Origin: Halovibrio salipaludis
GTDB taxonomy: Bacteria > Pseudomonadota > Gammaproteobacteria > Pseudomonadales > Oleiphilaceae
Direction of reading: 5' to 3'
DNA length: 64,000 nt
Assembly: GCF_002286965.1 (NCBI RefSeq)
Contig: NZ_NSKD01000003.1
Span: 310,001-374,000 of the forward strand
Of this stretch, positions 9,977-21,004 are shown piece after piece (the first letter of the stretch is position 1; each line of letters begins with the position of its first letter). The notes beneath the pieces were generated by a model. The model searched no databases. It had not been told where the DNA came from and saw only the letters and a list, made by a program, of their open reading frames with translations. The translations under genes and the position numbers were made by a program.

Positions 9977-11320
9977 TCAGCGTGTCCCGAACTGGTTGAG
10001 CCCCCGCCCGATGGCGTAGTAACTCAGCCCGTGACGCCCCAGCATTTTCTCGTCGTACAGGTTGCGCCCGTCAAAGACCACCGGCGAGCGGATGGCGGCC
10101 GCGATCTGGGCGAAGTCCGGTGACCGGAACTCCTTCCACTCGGTACAGATCACCAGGCAGTCCGCGCCCTTGAGCGCCTGCTCCTTGGTCCCGCACAGCT
10201 GCAGGCCGGGCTGGTCCGGATAGATGCGCTGGGTCTCCTCCATGGCTTCCGGATCAAATGCCTGCACACTGGCACCGGCCGCCCAGAGCTTCTCCATCAG
10301 CACCCGACTGGGCGCCTCGCGCATGTCGTCAGTCTTGGGCTTGAACGACAGTCCCCAGAGCGCCACGGTTTTGCCGGCCAGATCGCCGCCGTAGTAATGG
10401 CTGACCTTGTCGAAGAGTACATGCTTCTGGGCACTGTTCACCGCCTCAACGGCATCCAGGAGGCGTGCTTCGTAGTCGTATTCCCGGGCGGTCCAGGCCA
10501 GCGCCTTCACATCCTTGGGAAAGCAGGAACCGCCGTAACCACAGCCCGGGTAGATGAAGTGGTAACCGATGCGCGGGTCCGAGCCCATGCCACGGCGAAC
10601 ATGCTCAATATCCGCCCCCAGGCGCTCGGCCAGGTTGGCCACCTCGTTCATGAAGCTGATCTTGGTCGCCAGCATGGCATTGGCGGCGTACTTGGTGAGC
10701 TCCGCCGAGCGCACATCCATGAAGATGACACGTTCATGGTTGCGGTTGAACGGATAATAGAGCTCACGCAGCAGCTCCTGCGGGCGGTCACTGTCGGTGC
10801 CCACGATGATGCGGTCCGGCTTCATGAAATCATCAACCGCCGCGCCCTCTTTCAGGAACTCGGGGTTGGAGACCACATCAAAGTCGATGTCGGCGCTCCG
10901 TTCCAGGAGCTTGCCACGCACGGCTTCCCGCACCTTGTCCGCGGTCCCCACCGGCACCGTGGATTTGTCGATCACAACCTTATAGTCGTTCATGTGCTCG
11001 CCGATGCTGCCCGCCACCGCCAGCACGTACTTCAGATCCGCGGAGCCATCCTCGTCCGAGGGAGTGCCCACGGCAATAAACTGCAGTTCGCCGTAATCGA
11101 CAGCCTCAGCAACATCCGTGGTGAACTGCAGGCGGCCCGCGGCGGTATTGTGCGCGACTATCGGCTCCAGGCCGGGCTCGTAAATGGGGATGATGCCCTC
11201 GCGCAGGCGATCAATCTTGGCCTGGTCCACGTCCATGCACATGACGTGATGCCCCACCTCGGCCAGGCAGGCGCCGGTGACAAGGCCCACATAGCCGGTT
11301 CCGAAAATGGTGATGCGCAT
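9977..11320 (-). CDS. ugd: UDP-glucose 6-dehydrogenase
   Basis: Oxidises UDP-glucose to UDP-glucuronate with two NAD+, feeding polysaccharide synthesis. 447 aa. N-terminal Rossmann [20 protein letters not shown] (7-26); [15 protein letters not shown]; the catalytic Cys at 266 in [17 protein letters not shown]-terminal [16 protein letters not shown]. Last gene of the guaB-guaA-tadA-galE-ugd run, 11 bp after galE. Pairing with galE points to exopolysaccharide or LPS sugar supply, but no glycosyltransferase lies next to it. Confidence 0.96.
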   Translation of the reverse strand: MRITIFGTGYVGLVTGACLAEVGHHVMCMDVDQAKIDRLREGIIPIYEPGLEPIVAHNTAAGRLQFTTDVAEAVDYGELQFIAVGTPSDEDGSADLKYVLAVAGSIGEHMNDYKVVIDKSTVPVGTADKVREAVRGKLLERSADIDFDVVSNPEFLKEGAAVDDFMKPDRIIVGTDSDRPQELLRELYYPFNRNHERVIFMDVRSAELTKYAANAMLATKISFMNEVANLAERLGADIEHVRRGMGSDPRIGYHFIYPGCGYGGSCFPKDVKALAWTAREYDYEARLLDAVEAVNSAQKHVLFDKVSHYYGGDLAGKTVALWGLSFKPKTDDMREAPSRVLMEKLWAAGASVQAFDPEAMEETQRIYPDQPGLQLCGTKEQALKGADCLVICTEWKEFRSPDFAQIAAAIRSPVVFDGRNLYDEKMLGRHGLSYYAIGRGLNQFGTR

Positions 11321-11331
11321 GCTGCTGTTCC

Positions 11332-12336
11332 TTACTGATCCGTTGGGTTGTTCTGGCGCGCCTGCCAGTGGCGTTCCCAGTCAAGCGCGGTCTGCACGAT
11401 GGTGTCCAGGTCGTCGTAGGCCGGTACCCAGTCAAGGCGCCGGCGGATCCTCTGGTTATCCGCCATCAGCGCCTCCGGATCACCGGCACGGCGCTCCGCC
11501 TCCGTCACGGGGAAGTCGACGCCGGAGAGACGTTTTACCACATCAATGACCTCACGCACGGTGAACCCCCGCCCATAACCGCAGTTGAGGATCTCGGAGC
11601 CGTTCCCCTGCTGCATATGCTCCAGGGCCCGCACGTGGGCACTGGCCAGGTCCTCGACATGGATGTAGTCCCGGACACAGGTACCGTCCCGCGTGCCGTA
11701 ATCCGTTCCGAAGATCTGCATGCCGCCCCGCGCGCCGGTGGCGCATTCACAGGCCACCTTGATCAGGTGCGTGGCTTCCGGCGTGGCCTGGCCGAGGCGG
11801 GTCTGGGGGTCCGCCCCGGCGACGTTGAAGTAGCGCAGGATCACATAGTCCAGATCACTGGCGCTCGCCAGATCCATGATCATGCGCTCGCTCATCATCT
11901 TGGAGGCGCCATAGGGGTTGATCGGCGCCAATGGCAGGTCCTCGGTCAGAACCTGCTGATCCGGCATGCCGTAGACAGCCGCGGTGGACGAGAAGACGAT
12001 GCGGTTCACCCCATGGCGGCTCATCGCCCCCAGCAGGTTCAGCGTGTTACGGGTATTGTTGCGGTAGTACTTGAGCGGGTCCGCAACCGACTCGGGCACG
12101 ATGATGTGAGCCGCAAAATGCAGCACGGCGTCGAACTCATTGGCCGCGAAGAGCGCCTCCAGGGCCTCCGGGTCCGCCAGGTCACCCACCACGAGTTCCC
12201 CGTGTGTAACGGCCCATTCATGACCGGTTGAGAGGTTGTCGAACACCACCACGTCGTAACCCGCTTCACCCAGCTGGCGTACCACATGGCTTCCGATGTA
12301 GCCGGCCCCGCCGGTCACCAACACCCTGTCTGTCAC
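11332..12336 (-). CDS. galE: UDP-glucose 4-epimerase
   Basis: Interconverts UDP-galactose and UDP-glucose with bound NAD+. 334 aa, extended SDR family. [10 protein letters not shown] at 8-17; [15 protein letters not shown]; catalytic Ser in FSSTAAVYG with Tyr142/Lys146 in PYGASK. GTG start at 12336 overlaps the tadA stop (12333-12336), so it is probably translationally coupled. No gal catabolic genes are nearby, so a biosynthetic role with ugd is more likely. Confidence 0.95.
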   Translation of the reverse strand: MTDRVLVTGGAGYIGSHVVRQLGEAGYDVVVFDNLSTGHEWAVTHGELVVGDLADPEALEALFAANEFDAVLHFAAHIIVPESVADPLKYYRNNTRNTLNLLGAMSRHGVNRIVFSSTAAVYGMPDQQVLTEDLPLAPINPYGASKMMSERMIMDLASASDLDYVILRYFNVAGADPQTRLGQATPEATHLIKVACECATGARGGMQIFGTDYGTRDGTCVRDYIHVEDLASAHVRALEHMQQGNGSEILNCGYGRGFTVREVIDVVKRLSGVDFPVTEAERRAGDPEALMADNQRIRRRLDWVPAYDDLDTIVQTALDWERHWQARQNNPTDQ

Positions 12337-12836
12337 TCATCCTCTCCTTCTGAATCATTCCGGCGTTTTTTCTTCTCAGCCCGGCGGCGGGCAAAGAAGG
12401 CCGTAAGCTGGTCGCGACACTCCGGTTCCCGGATGCCCTCTCGCACCCCAACCTGCCAGTTCAGATGCTCCGCTTCCAGCATCCGGGCCCGGGAACGGAT
12501 GACACCGGCCTTGGGTTCACGGGCGCCGAAAACCAGGGTGCCAATACGGGCGTGCACCAGAGCGCCCGCACACATGGTACAGGGTTCAAGGGTCACATAG
12601 AGGGTGGCATCGGTCAGCCGATAGTTACCGATCCGCTGCGCGGCATCCCTGAGCGCCCGAACCTCCGCGTGCGCAGTCGGGTCATGGCCGGAAATGGGCT
12701 GGTTGAACCCCTCGCCCACAACCTCCCCGTCGAGAACGATCACTGCCCCCACGGGCACCTCATCCAGCGCTTCCGCCTGTTCCGCGAGCGCCAGCGCGCG
12801 GGCCATCCAGGCTTCGTCAGCCCCTTCGGTGGTCAT
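12333..12836 (-). CDS. tadA: tRNA-specific adenosine deaminase TadA
   Basis: Deaminates A34 of tRNA-Arg(ACG) to inosine; essential in most bacteria. 167 aa. Zinc/catalytic motif TAHAEVRAL (His57, Glu59) and PCTMCAGAL (Cys86, Cys89). The C-terminus ends in a charged Arg/Lys/Glu tail. 12 bp downstream of guaA and overlapping galE by 4 nt. Confidence 0.96.
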   Translation of the reverse strand: MTTEGADEAWMARALALAEQAEALDEVPVGAVIVLDGEVVGEGFNQPISGHDPTAHAEVRALRDAAQRIGNYRLTDATLYVTLEPCTMCAGALVHARIGTLVFGAREPKAGVIRSRARMLEAEHLNWQVGVREGIREPECRDQLTAFFARRRAEKKKRRNDSEGEDE

Positions 12837-12848
12837 GGATGGACCCGG

Positions 12849-14426
12849 TTATTCCCACTCAATGGTCGCCGGTGGCTTGGAGGATACATCGTAGGTGACC
12901 CGGGAGATGCCCGGAATCTCGTTGATGATCCGGCTGGAGACCGTCTCGAGCAGCTCATAGGGCAGATGCGCCCAGCGGGCGGTCATGAAATCCAGCGTCT
13001 CCACGGCGCGCAGGGCGATCACGTATTCATAGCGGCGGGCATCGCCCACCACGCCCACGGACTTGACCGGCAGGAAAACAGCAAAGGCCTGGCTGGTGTG
13101 GTGATACCAGTCATAGCGGTGCAGTTCCTCAAGGAAGATCGCGTCCGCCTCGCGCAGCATATCCGCGTAATGCTTCTTCACCTCGCCCAGGATCCGGACG
13201 CCCAGCCCCGGCCCCGGGAACGGATGCCGGTAGACCATGTCATAGGGCAGCCCCAGCTCCAGCCCGATCTTCCGGACCTCGTCCTTGAACAGCTCGCGCA
13301 GGGGCTCCACCAGTTTGAGCTTCATGGTCTCGGGCAGCCCGCCCACATTGTGATGGGACTTGATGACCGTCGCCTTGCCGCTGCGGGACTGGGCGGATTC
13401 AACCACATCCGGGTAGATGGTGCCCTGGGCCAGCCAGTCCACATCCGTGATGGTCGCCGCCTCCTCGTCAAAGACCTCAATGAAGGTATTGCCGATGAGG
13501 CGCCGCTTCTCTTCCGGATCCTGAACGCCCTCGAGACGGGACAGGAACCGATCCTCGGCATTGTGGTGGATGACGTTGACGCCCATGTTGCGAGCGAACA
13601 TATCCATCACCTGCTTGCCCTCGTTGAGCCGCAGCAGGCCGTTGTCCACGAACACGCAGGTCAGCTGGTCGCCGATGGCCCGGTGCAGCAGCGCCGCCGT
13701 CACGGAGGAATCCACGCCGCCCGAAAGGCCGAGCAGGACCTTGTCGCTGCCAACCTTATCGCGGATCTGCTGGATGGCGTCCTCAACAATCTCGGCCGGC
13801 GTCCAGAGCGCCTCGCAGCCGCAGATGTCCAGCACGAAATGGGAGAGAATGCGCTGCCCCTGGAGTGTATGGGTCACTTCCGGATGGAACTGCACGCCGT
13901 AGAGCCGATGCGACGGGTTCTGCATCGCGGCCACGGGGGCACTGCCGGTCGCTGCCAGGACCTCGAAGCCCTCCGGTGTCTCGACAACCTGGTCACCATG
14001 ACTCATCCAGACATCCAGGAGGCGCTCACCGGCATCCGTTACGTGATCGGAGATGCCACGCAGAAGATCGCTCTCCGCTGTCACGCGGACCTGGGCATAC
14101 CCGAACTCCCGCTTGTCGGAGCCGGCAACACGCCCCCCCAGTTCCTCGGCCATCGTCTGCATGCCATAGCAGATGCCCAGGACCGGCACGCCCAGTTCAA
14201 ACAGCCCGGCGGGTGCCCGGGGGCTGCCCATCTCGGTGACGGACTCAGGTCCTCCGGCCAGGATGATCCCGCTCGGCGCGTACTCACGCACCTCCTCCGG
14301 GGTGGCATCAAAGGGCCGGATCTCACAGTAGACGCCGATCTCTCTGACCCGGCGGGCAATCAGCTGAGTGTACTGGGAACCAAAATCAAGGATCAGTATG
14401 CGGTGATCATGGATGTTCCGGGTCAT
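12849..14426 (-). CDS. guaA: GMP synthase (glutamine-hydrolysing)
   Basis: Converts XMP to GMP using ATP and glutamine. 525 aa, the usual length. Class I glutaminase domain with Cys86 in [10 protein letters not shown] and His/Glu in [12 protein letters not shown] pyrophosphatase P-loop [18 protein letters not shown]-terminal dimerisation end [20 protein letters not shown]. Follows guaB by 23 bp, the classic guaBA arrangement. Confidence 0.98.
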   Translation of the reverse strand: MTRNIHDHRILILDFGSQYTQLIARRVREIGVYCEIRPFDATPEEVREYAPSGIILAGGPESVTEMGSPRAPAGLFELGVPVLGICYGMQTMAEELGGRVAGSDKREFGYAQVRVTAESDLLRGISDHVTDAGERLLDVWMSHGDQVVETPEGFEVLAATGSAPVAAMQNPSHRLYGVQFHPEVTHTLQGQRILSHFVLDICGCEALWTPAEIVEDAIQQIRDKVGSDKVLLGLSGGVDSSVTAALLHRAIGDQLTCVFVDNGLLRLNEGKQVMDMFARNMGVNVIHHNAEDRFLSRLEGVQDPEEKRRLIGNTFIEVFDEEAATITDVDWLAQGTIYPDVVESAQSRSGKATVIKSHHNVGGLPETMKLKLVEPLRELFKDEVRKIGLELGLPYDMVYRHPFPGPGLGVRILGEVKKHYADMLREADAIFLEELHRYDWYHHTSQAFAVFLPVKSVGVVGDARRYEYVIALRAVETLDFMTARWAHLPYELLETVSSRIINEIPGISRVTYDVSSKPPATIEWE

Positions 14427-14449
14427 GCGGGCCTCTGGTTGTGGCGGAC

Positions 14450-15955
<1,506 letters not shown>

Positions 15956-16040
15956 TCACTCCGGTGCTGCGCACACCTCGGCAGACACACTTCGGAAAAC
16001 CCCTTCAGGGCGCCTGTGGCGCCGGTTTCAGTAAACGAAC

Positions 16041-16070
16041 ATTATACGTTGCGACGACTGAATGCGTAAA
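16041..16070 (-). promoter_or_regulatory. Promoter for guaBA run
   Basis: Minus strand: TTTACG (-35 like), 18-base spacer, perfect TATAAT (-10, 16041-16046). It overlaps the first codons of the divergent xseA, so the two transcription units share bases. Confidence 0.6.
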
Positions 16071-17429
16071 GACGACAGCCCCGCCGCGAGCGCCTCCGGC
16101 GCCCTCTCCGTCAGCCAGCTCACACGCCAGGTGAAAGGCCTGCTCGAAACCAGTTTCATGGAGGTTCAGGTCGAAGGTGAAATCTCCGGCCTGAGCCGCC
16201 CGGCGTCCGGTCACTGGTACTTCACGCTCAAGGATGAACGCGCCCAGATCCGCTGCGCCATGTTCCGCAACCGCAACCGGCTCCTGAAGCAGGCCCCGGC
16301 GGACGGCGAACAGGTTCTGATCCGGGCGAAAGTCAGCCTCTACGAAGCGCGGGGTGATTTCCAGCTGATTGTGGAGGCCATCGAGCCGGCCGGCAGAGGC
16401 GCCCTGCAGCGGGCCTTCGAGGAGCTCAAGGCCCGCCTGGAGCGCGAAGGCCTGTTCGCGATGGAACACAAGCAGCCGGTGCCGGTTCCGCCACAACACC
16501 TGGGCCTTGTCACGTCCGGGACCGGGGCCGCCATCAGGGACATCCTCACGGTACTGAACCGCCGCTTCCCGGGGCTTCCGATCACCCTCTACCCGACACC
16601 GGTACAGGGCGCCGATGCCACCGCCGGCATTGTCGCCGCCATCGAGCGCGCCCATCGACACGGCCGCTGTGATGCCCTGATCGTGGGCAGGGGCGGCGGC
16701 TCACTCGAGGATCTCTGGTGTTTCAACGAGGAGGCGGTGGCCCGGGCCATCTTCAGCAGCCGCATCCCCATCATCAGCGCGGTTGGCCACGAAGTGGATG
16801 TCACCATCGCTGACCTGGTGGCGGATCAGCGAGCGCCCACCCCATCCGCAGCTGCCGAAGCGATTTCGCCCAACCGCCAGGAATTCCTGGACCGGCTGAG
16901 CGGGCTCGAAGAGCGACTGATCCTTGGCGCCCGCCAGCTTCTCCAGCAGCGCGGGGACCGGCTCGGCGAACTGCACCAGCGGCTTCGCCACCCCCGCCAG
17001 CAGCTCCAGGAGCAGGCCCAGCGGCTGGATGAACTCGAGGCCCGACTGCACCAGCAGACCCGCCGCCACCTCAGCCAGCGCCAGGAGCAGCTGCGCCAGT
17101 ACTGGCGGCGCCTGGCCGCTGTCCGCCCGGAACACCGCCTGCACCTGGCCCGCGAACGCGTCTCGGAAAGCCGGGAACGTCTTGAACGGGCCGTGCGCGG
17201 CCGCCTGGAACGGGACCAGGAGCGCACCCGCAGCCTGAGCGCGCAGCTTGATCTGGTCAGCCCGCTGGCCACCCTCAACCGGGGCTACGCCATTGCTGAG
17301 GACGACAGCGGCAGGATCCTGAGAAACGCCGGACAGCGCACCCCCGGAGACGCTGTCCACGTGCGGCTCGGAGAAGGGACTCTGGACTGCCGTGTCGAGA
17401 ACGTGAACACAGATGATGAAAACGCTTGA
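16062..17429 (+). CDS. xseA: Exodeoxyribonuclease VII large subunit
   Basis: Catalytic subunit of ExoVII, degrading single-stranded DNA. 455 aa. N-terminal OB-fold (LSVSQLTRQVKGLLETSF, ISGLSRPASGHWYFTLKD); catalytic region LIVGRGGGSLEDLWCFNEE and ISAVGHEVDVTIADLVADQR; a long Gln/Arg-rich coiled-coil (about 275-400); C-terminal LATLNRGYAIAED. The ATG at 16062 has no clear Shine-Dalgarno and lies inside the guaB promoter. The small subunit xseB is not in this window. Confidence 0.96.
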   Translation: MRKDDSPAASASGALSVSQLTRQVKGLLETSFMEVQVEGEISGLSRPASGHWYFTLKDERAQIRCAMFRNRNRLLKQAPADGEQVLIRAKVSLYEARGDFQLIVEAIEPAGRGALQRAFEELKARLEREGLFAMEHKQPVPVPPQHLGLVTSGTGAAIRDILTVLNRRFPGLPITLYPTPVQGADATAGIVAAIERAHRHGRCDALIVGRGGGSLEDLWCFNEEAVARAIFSSRIPIISAVGHEVDVTIADLVADQRAPTPSAAAEAISPNRQEFLDRLSGLEERLILGARQLLQQRGDRLGELHQRLRHPRQQLQEQAQRLDELEARLHQQTRRHLSQRQEQLRQYWRRLAAVRPEHRLHLARERVSESRERLERAVRGRLERDQERTRSLSAQLDLVSPLATLNRGYAIAEDDSGRILRNAGQRTPGDAVHVRLGEGTLDCRVENVNTDDENA

Positions 17430-17454
17430 CGTGACTCCCCACAGCACCGATACT
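17426..17454 (+). promoter_or_regulatory. Promoter for the cold-shock gene
   Basis: TTGACG (-35), 17-base spacer, GATACT (-10). The -35 box contains the xseA stop codon (TGA 17427-17429). Predicted start near 17461 gives a leader of about 160 nt before the csp ATG, similar to the long leaders of cspA-type mRNAs. Confidence 0.6.
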
Positions 17455-17622
17455 GCATCTGCTGCACACGTTAAGCGGCTCTTGTAAGTGAAAGCATTAC
17501 GACGACCTGCATCAGGACTCCTCGTTCGTTCCTCACCGAAAGGCCTTCAAGCGTCCCAGCTCAAAGCATCCACAATACGGTGGGTGTGAAAGAAAATCGT
17601 GTTTTTTTAAGGAAAGTGCATC

Positions 17623-17832
17623 ATGTCTGATCTCAATACTGGTCGCGTCAAGTGGTTCAACGAAGCAAAAGGCTTCGGTTTCATTGCTCGCGAAAACGGC
17701 TCTGACGTATTCGTACATTACAGTGCGATCAACGGAACCGGTTTCCGGACGCTGACCGAGGGGCAGGAAGTCCAGTTCGCTATTACGCAGGGCCCGAAAG
17801 GCCCGCAGGCGGAAAACGTAACCGCCGTGTAA
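17623..17832 (+). CDS. CspA-family cold-shock protein
   Basis: 69-aa single cold-shock domain that binds single-stranded RNA/DNA. RNP1 KGFGFI and RNP2 VFVHY are both intact; [16 protein letters not shown] is the family N-terminus. Strong ribosome site AAGGA eight bases before ATG. Preceded by a leader of about 160 nt with a U-rich tract just before the Shine-Dalgarno (possible thermosensitive structure, inference) and followed at once by a rho-independent terminator, so it is monocistronic. Confidence 0.96.
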   Translation: MSDLNTGRVKWFNEAKGFGFIARENGSDVFVHYSAINGTGFRTLTEGQEVQFAITQGPKGPQAENVTAV

Positions 17833-17850
17833 AGCGACCGCAGGTCGAAA

Positions 17851-17880
17851 AGCCCGGCTCATCGAGCCGGGCTTTTTTTT
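17851..17880 (+). terminator. Rho-independent terminator after csp gene
   Basis: Perfect 10-bp GC-rich stem AGCCCGGCTC / GAGCCGGGCT with loop ATC, followed by eight T residues. Confidence 0.95.
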
Positions 17881-18122
17881 GTTGTAAAAATCATATTCCA
17901 CCCTGTACCGACCCCTTTCCTCCCCCTGTTATACTCTGCCCGACAATCGACCACATAGCCTGAGACGATTGCATTCATAATCACAATCCCGTCCGCCGGC
18001 GTATAACGCCAACCACAGAGTCCGCCGGCCATCAGAACGGAGTTCAGCAGCCTGACGGTTCCTTTGAAGGGAAACAGGTTCTGGACCATGCTGTAGAACG
18101 GGAATACCAAGGGGAGAAGTCC

Positions 18123-20207
18123 ATGAAGACGGTTGTCAGTATCAGCCTGGGGCCCGCCAGGCTCGATTATGACCTTGAGACCGAGTTTCTTGGTCAGACC
18201 ATACGCGTCATCCGGATCGGCACGGATGGCAGCATGGATCGCGCCGAAACCGCCATCCGTGAGTGGGAGCCGAAAGCCGACGTAGTCGGGCTCGGCATGG
18301 TGCAGGACCATTACCAGGTCGGCACCCATACCATTACTCACGAAGACACCAAGCGGCTGCAGGAGGCCGTTCAGTCAGTCCCTGTCACCACAGGGGCGAC
18401 GCTGCGCAGCATCCTCCAGGACTGGGCGGTGCGCCATACCCAGCTGGAGCTGGAGGAATGCTTCAATAACGCCAAGGTGCTGTTCCTGAACGGTCAGGCC
18501 AACTACCGCCCGGCCCGTGTATTCAGCGAATACACCGAGAACCTGTTCTTCGCCGACCCGGTGACCCAGCTCGGCGTACCCAAGATGCTCACCTCGCTGA
18601 GCCAGCTTGAGAGTTACGCCGCCGGCACCGGTCCCATCCAATCATGGCACATCGGCGACACCGTTGGCCGGCTGCCGGTTGCCAAGAACGTGACCGACTA
18701 CGTGCTGCGCAAGGGTGCCCAGAACGCGGACGTCATCGCGGCCCGCTACAACGAGCTCGAGGCCATGGGCCTGGAAGAGCTCGCTGGCAAGACCGTGCTT
18801 ACCGCTTCCATCTCCGATGAACGCCTCAAGGAGCTGGGGGATCGTGGCGTCAACGTCGTCATCGACTACACCCCCCAGATCTTCAATGAGACCGTGGGCG
18901 TGAACGTGGTCGAGGCGATGATCCTGGCCGCGCTCGAGCGTTCGCCGGCCGAGATCACCCATGACGACTACCTGGAAATCATTACCAACGAGGGCATTGA
19001 GCCGCGCATCCTGTATCCCTCCGGGTACAAGCGCATCAGCCGCTTCGCCTTCGTGATCCACCCGTTGTCACAGCAGTATTTCCGCAACGCCAAACCGCTG
19101 GACACGGTGGCAAACTACGCGCCCAAGGCCTTCATGAATACGGTGGAAAAGGTGATGGCCTACTCGCCACCCTTCGTCTATTCACGGGTGACGGGGATCA
19201 AATCCCCCACCGGCGCAGAGGCCGAGGGCTGGCTGATCACCGTGGGGGGCACGCCCAAGGAGATCATGGCGCACAGTCCGGAATTCACCTACCGGCGCCT
19301 GCTGGCAGCGGCGCGGCTGGCCAAGCGCCTGGGCGCTCAGATCATGGGTCTCGGCGCCTTCACCAAGGTCGTCGGCGATGCTGGCCTGACGGTCTCCAAG
19401 CGCTCACCACTGCCGATCACCACCGGCAACAGCTACAGCGCCTCCGGTGCCCTCTGGGCCGCACACGAAGCGCTGAAAAAGCTGGGTCTGGTGGAGATTG
19501 GCGAGAACAACAAGGCCAAGGCAAAGGCCATGGTCGTTGGCGCCACCGGCTCCATCGGTGCGGTCTGCGCGCGCCTGCTGGCGAAGGCCGTGGACGAGGT
19601 CTACATCGTGGCCCGCGAGTCCGCTCGGCTTCTGGCGCTCAAGGAATCCATCATGAAGGAGACGCCGGAGGCTAAGATCCACGTCACGTCCAACCCCAAC
19701 AAGTACCTGCGGGACATGGACATGATCGTGACCTCTACATCGGGGGCCGGCAAGCGCATCCTCGATATCATGGAGGTCAAACCGGGCTGCGTGATCACCG
19801 ACGTGGCAAGGCCACTGGATATCCCGCCGGAGGACGTGGCCAAGCGCCCGGACGTACTGGTGATCGAATCCGGTGAGGTCGAGTTGCCTGGCGACGTGAA
19901 GATGAAGAACATTGGTCTGCCGCCCAAAGTGGCCTATGCCTGCCTGGCGGAAACCATTGTTCTGGCGCTGGAAGGGCGTTACGAGACCTTTACCGTGGGT
20001 CGTGAGATCGAGTGGGAAAAGGTCCGCGAGATCTACAAGCTGGGGCTCAAGCACGGCATGAAACTGGCGTCCATCTCCGGGGTCAACGGCGTGTACACGG
20101 ACGAGGATTTCGACCGGGTACGCACCCTGGCCATGGAGAAGCGCGGTATCAAGCCGGCCGACTCCGGCAGCAAGGGCGGGAAGAAGAAGGCGGCCACCGC
20201 CTCCTGA
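18123..20207 (+). CDS. Two-part protein with acyl-ACP-reductase-like (AAR) C-terminal half
   Basis: 694 aa. The C-terminal half (about 370-680) aligns in my reading with cyanobacterial long-chain acyl-ACP reductase. Matching points are LGAQIMGLGAFTKVVGDAG, TTGNSYSASG, the Rossmann loop GATGSIG at 473-479, and YACLAETIVLALEGRYETF. In the last, Cys607 occupies the place of the acyl-thioester Cys of the cyanobacterial enzyme (ACFAE there, ACLAE here). The N-terminal half (1-330) is a domain I cannot name. Activity as an aldehyde-forming reductase is inference; a shikimate-dehydrogenase-like redox enzyme is the alternative. Excellent Shine-Dalgarno (AAGGGGAGAAG). A TATACT box about 190 bp upstream (17930-17935) may be its -10. 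Followed by its own terminator, so monocistronic. Ends in a Lys-rich tail. Confidence 0.75.
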   Translation: MKTVVSISLGPARLDYDLETEFLGQTIRVIRIGTDGSMDRAETAIREWEPKADVVGLGMVQDHYQVGTHTITHEDTKRLQEAVQSVPVTTGATLRSILQDWAVRHTQLELEECFNNAKVLFLNGQANYRPARVFSEYTENLFFADPVTQLGVPKMLTSLSQLESYAAGTGPIQSWHIGDTVGRLPVAKNVTDYVLRKGAQNADVIAARYNELEAMGLEELAGKTVLTASISDERLKELGDRGVNVVIDYTPQIFNETVGVNVVEAMILAALERSPAEITHDDYLEIITNEGIEPRILYPSGYKRISRFAFVIHPLSQQYFRNAKPLDTVANYAPKAFMNTVEKVMAYSPPFVYSRVTGIKSPTGAEAEGWLITVGGTPKEIMAHSPEFTYRRLLAAARLAKRLGAQIMGLGAFTKVVGDAGLTVSKRSPLPITTGNSYSASGALWAAHEALKKLGLVEIGENNKAKAKAMVVGATGSIGAVCARLLAKAVDEVYIVARESARLLALKESIMKETPEAKIHVTSNPNKYLRDMDMIVTSTSGAGKRILDIMEVKPGCVITDVARPLDIPPEDVAKRPDVLVIESGEVELPGDVKMKNIGLPPKVAYACLAETIVLALEGRYETFTVGREIEWEKVREIYKLGLKHGMKLASISGVNGVYTDEDFDRVRTLAMEKRGIKPADSGSKGGKKKAATAS

Positions 20208-20228
20208 TCCCTGCCCAGCAATGAGGCA

Positions 20229-20256
20229 AAAACCGCGACTCCGGTCGCGGTTTTTT
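20229..20256 (+). terminator. Rho-independent terminator
   Basis: Stem AACCGCGAC / GTCGCGGTT with loop TCCG and a T6 tract, between the AAR-like gene and a convergent small gene. Confidence 0.92.
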
Positions 20257-20266
20257 ATGCCCCGGC

Positions 20267-20512
20267 TCAGGAGGAGCGGAAGCTCGCCAGGCACTCACCA
20301 CAGATACGGGCCCCGGCGCCATTGCTCACCATCGCCCCCACTTCGGCCTGAGGGCGCCCGCAGAATGAGCACTGCCCATCCGCCTGCGTCCGGTGGACCT
20401 GTTCGTCATCCCGCAACCCCAGCCGGCGCGCGATGGCATCCATCTTGTCGTCATCGAGCTGACTCGCGAGCGATTCAATCTCGCGGTCCAGCTCCTGGTC
20501 ATCATCACTCAT
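20267..20512 (-). CDS. Small ClpX-type C4 zinc-finger protein
   Basis: 81 aa. Acidic N-terminal helix (about 1-35), then two CxxC knuckles (CSFCGRPQ and ICGECLASF) in the spacing of the ClpX N-terminal zinc-binding domain, but without any AAA+ part. Probably a small zinc-binding adaptor or regulator; function unknown. Two bp downstream of the DCC-family gene and likely co-transcribed. Confidence 0.8.
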   Translation of the reverse strand: MSDDDQELDREIESLASQLDDDKMDAIARRLGLRDDEQVHRTQADGQCSFCGRPQAEVGAMVSNGAGARICGECLASFRSS

Positions 20513-20514
20513 GG

Positions 20515-20907
20515 TTACGGTTCCCGGTTGGATGTTGGAAGACGGCCCTCACGCGCCAGCCGACGCTGGACCCAGCGGTGATAGAGCGCGGACACAAGAC
20601 GCTTGATCGGCCCCAGGGAAAGCAGCCAGGCCAGCGGCTTGAGCACCGGAACCCGCCCCATCAGGAGGATATAGGCTGCCATCTCGCTGTGGATACGCCC
20701 ATCCGCATCCTCGACATGGAGTTCCTGCAGGGCCTGATCCGGGTCGATCCCCCGCTCACGCAGGGCGCCCTCCTGACCGGTGATGTCAAACCAGACCACA
20801 TGCCGGCCCCCTTTGCCGGCCAGGCGCTCATAGAACTGCCGGTCCCGGATGCAGGCCGGGCAGGAGCCATCGTAGTAAACCACTAACCGGCTCTTCTGGC
20901 TGCCCAT
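20515..20907 (-). CDS. DCC-family (DUF393) thiol-disulfide oxidoreductase-like protein
   Basis: 130 aa. The family motif is intact near the N-terminus: VVYYDGSCPACIRDRQFY with a CxxC pair, followed by a thioredoxin-like segment and a basic C-terminus (YHRWVQRRLAREG). Family members are predicted redox proteins; substrate unknown. Its 5' end overlaps the region upstream of a divergent DsbA-like gene, so two thiol-redox genes lie head to head. Confidence 0.82.
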   Translation of the reverse strand: MGSQKSRLVVYYDGSCPACIRDRQFYERLAGKGGRHVVWFDITGQEGALRERGIDPDQALQELHVEDADGRIHSEMAAYILLMGRVPVLKPLAWLLSLGPIKRLVSALYHRWVQRRLAREGRLPTSNREP

Positions 20908-21004
20908 GATGACCTCCCGCCATGGTGTTGTCAGCCCAGAGGGACAGCGCTACTCTCTGGGAACTTTCAACCATCATAACGAACAGGGAACGGGGACGCC
21001 CATC

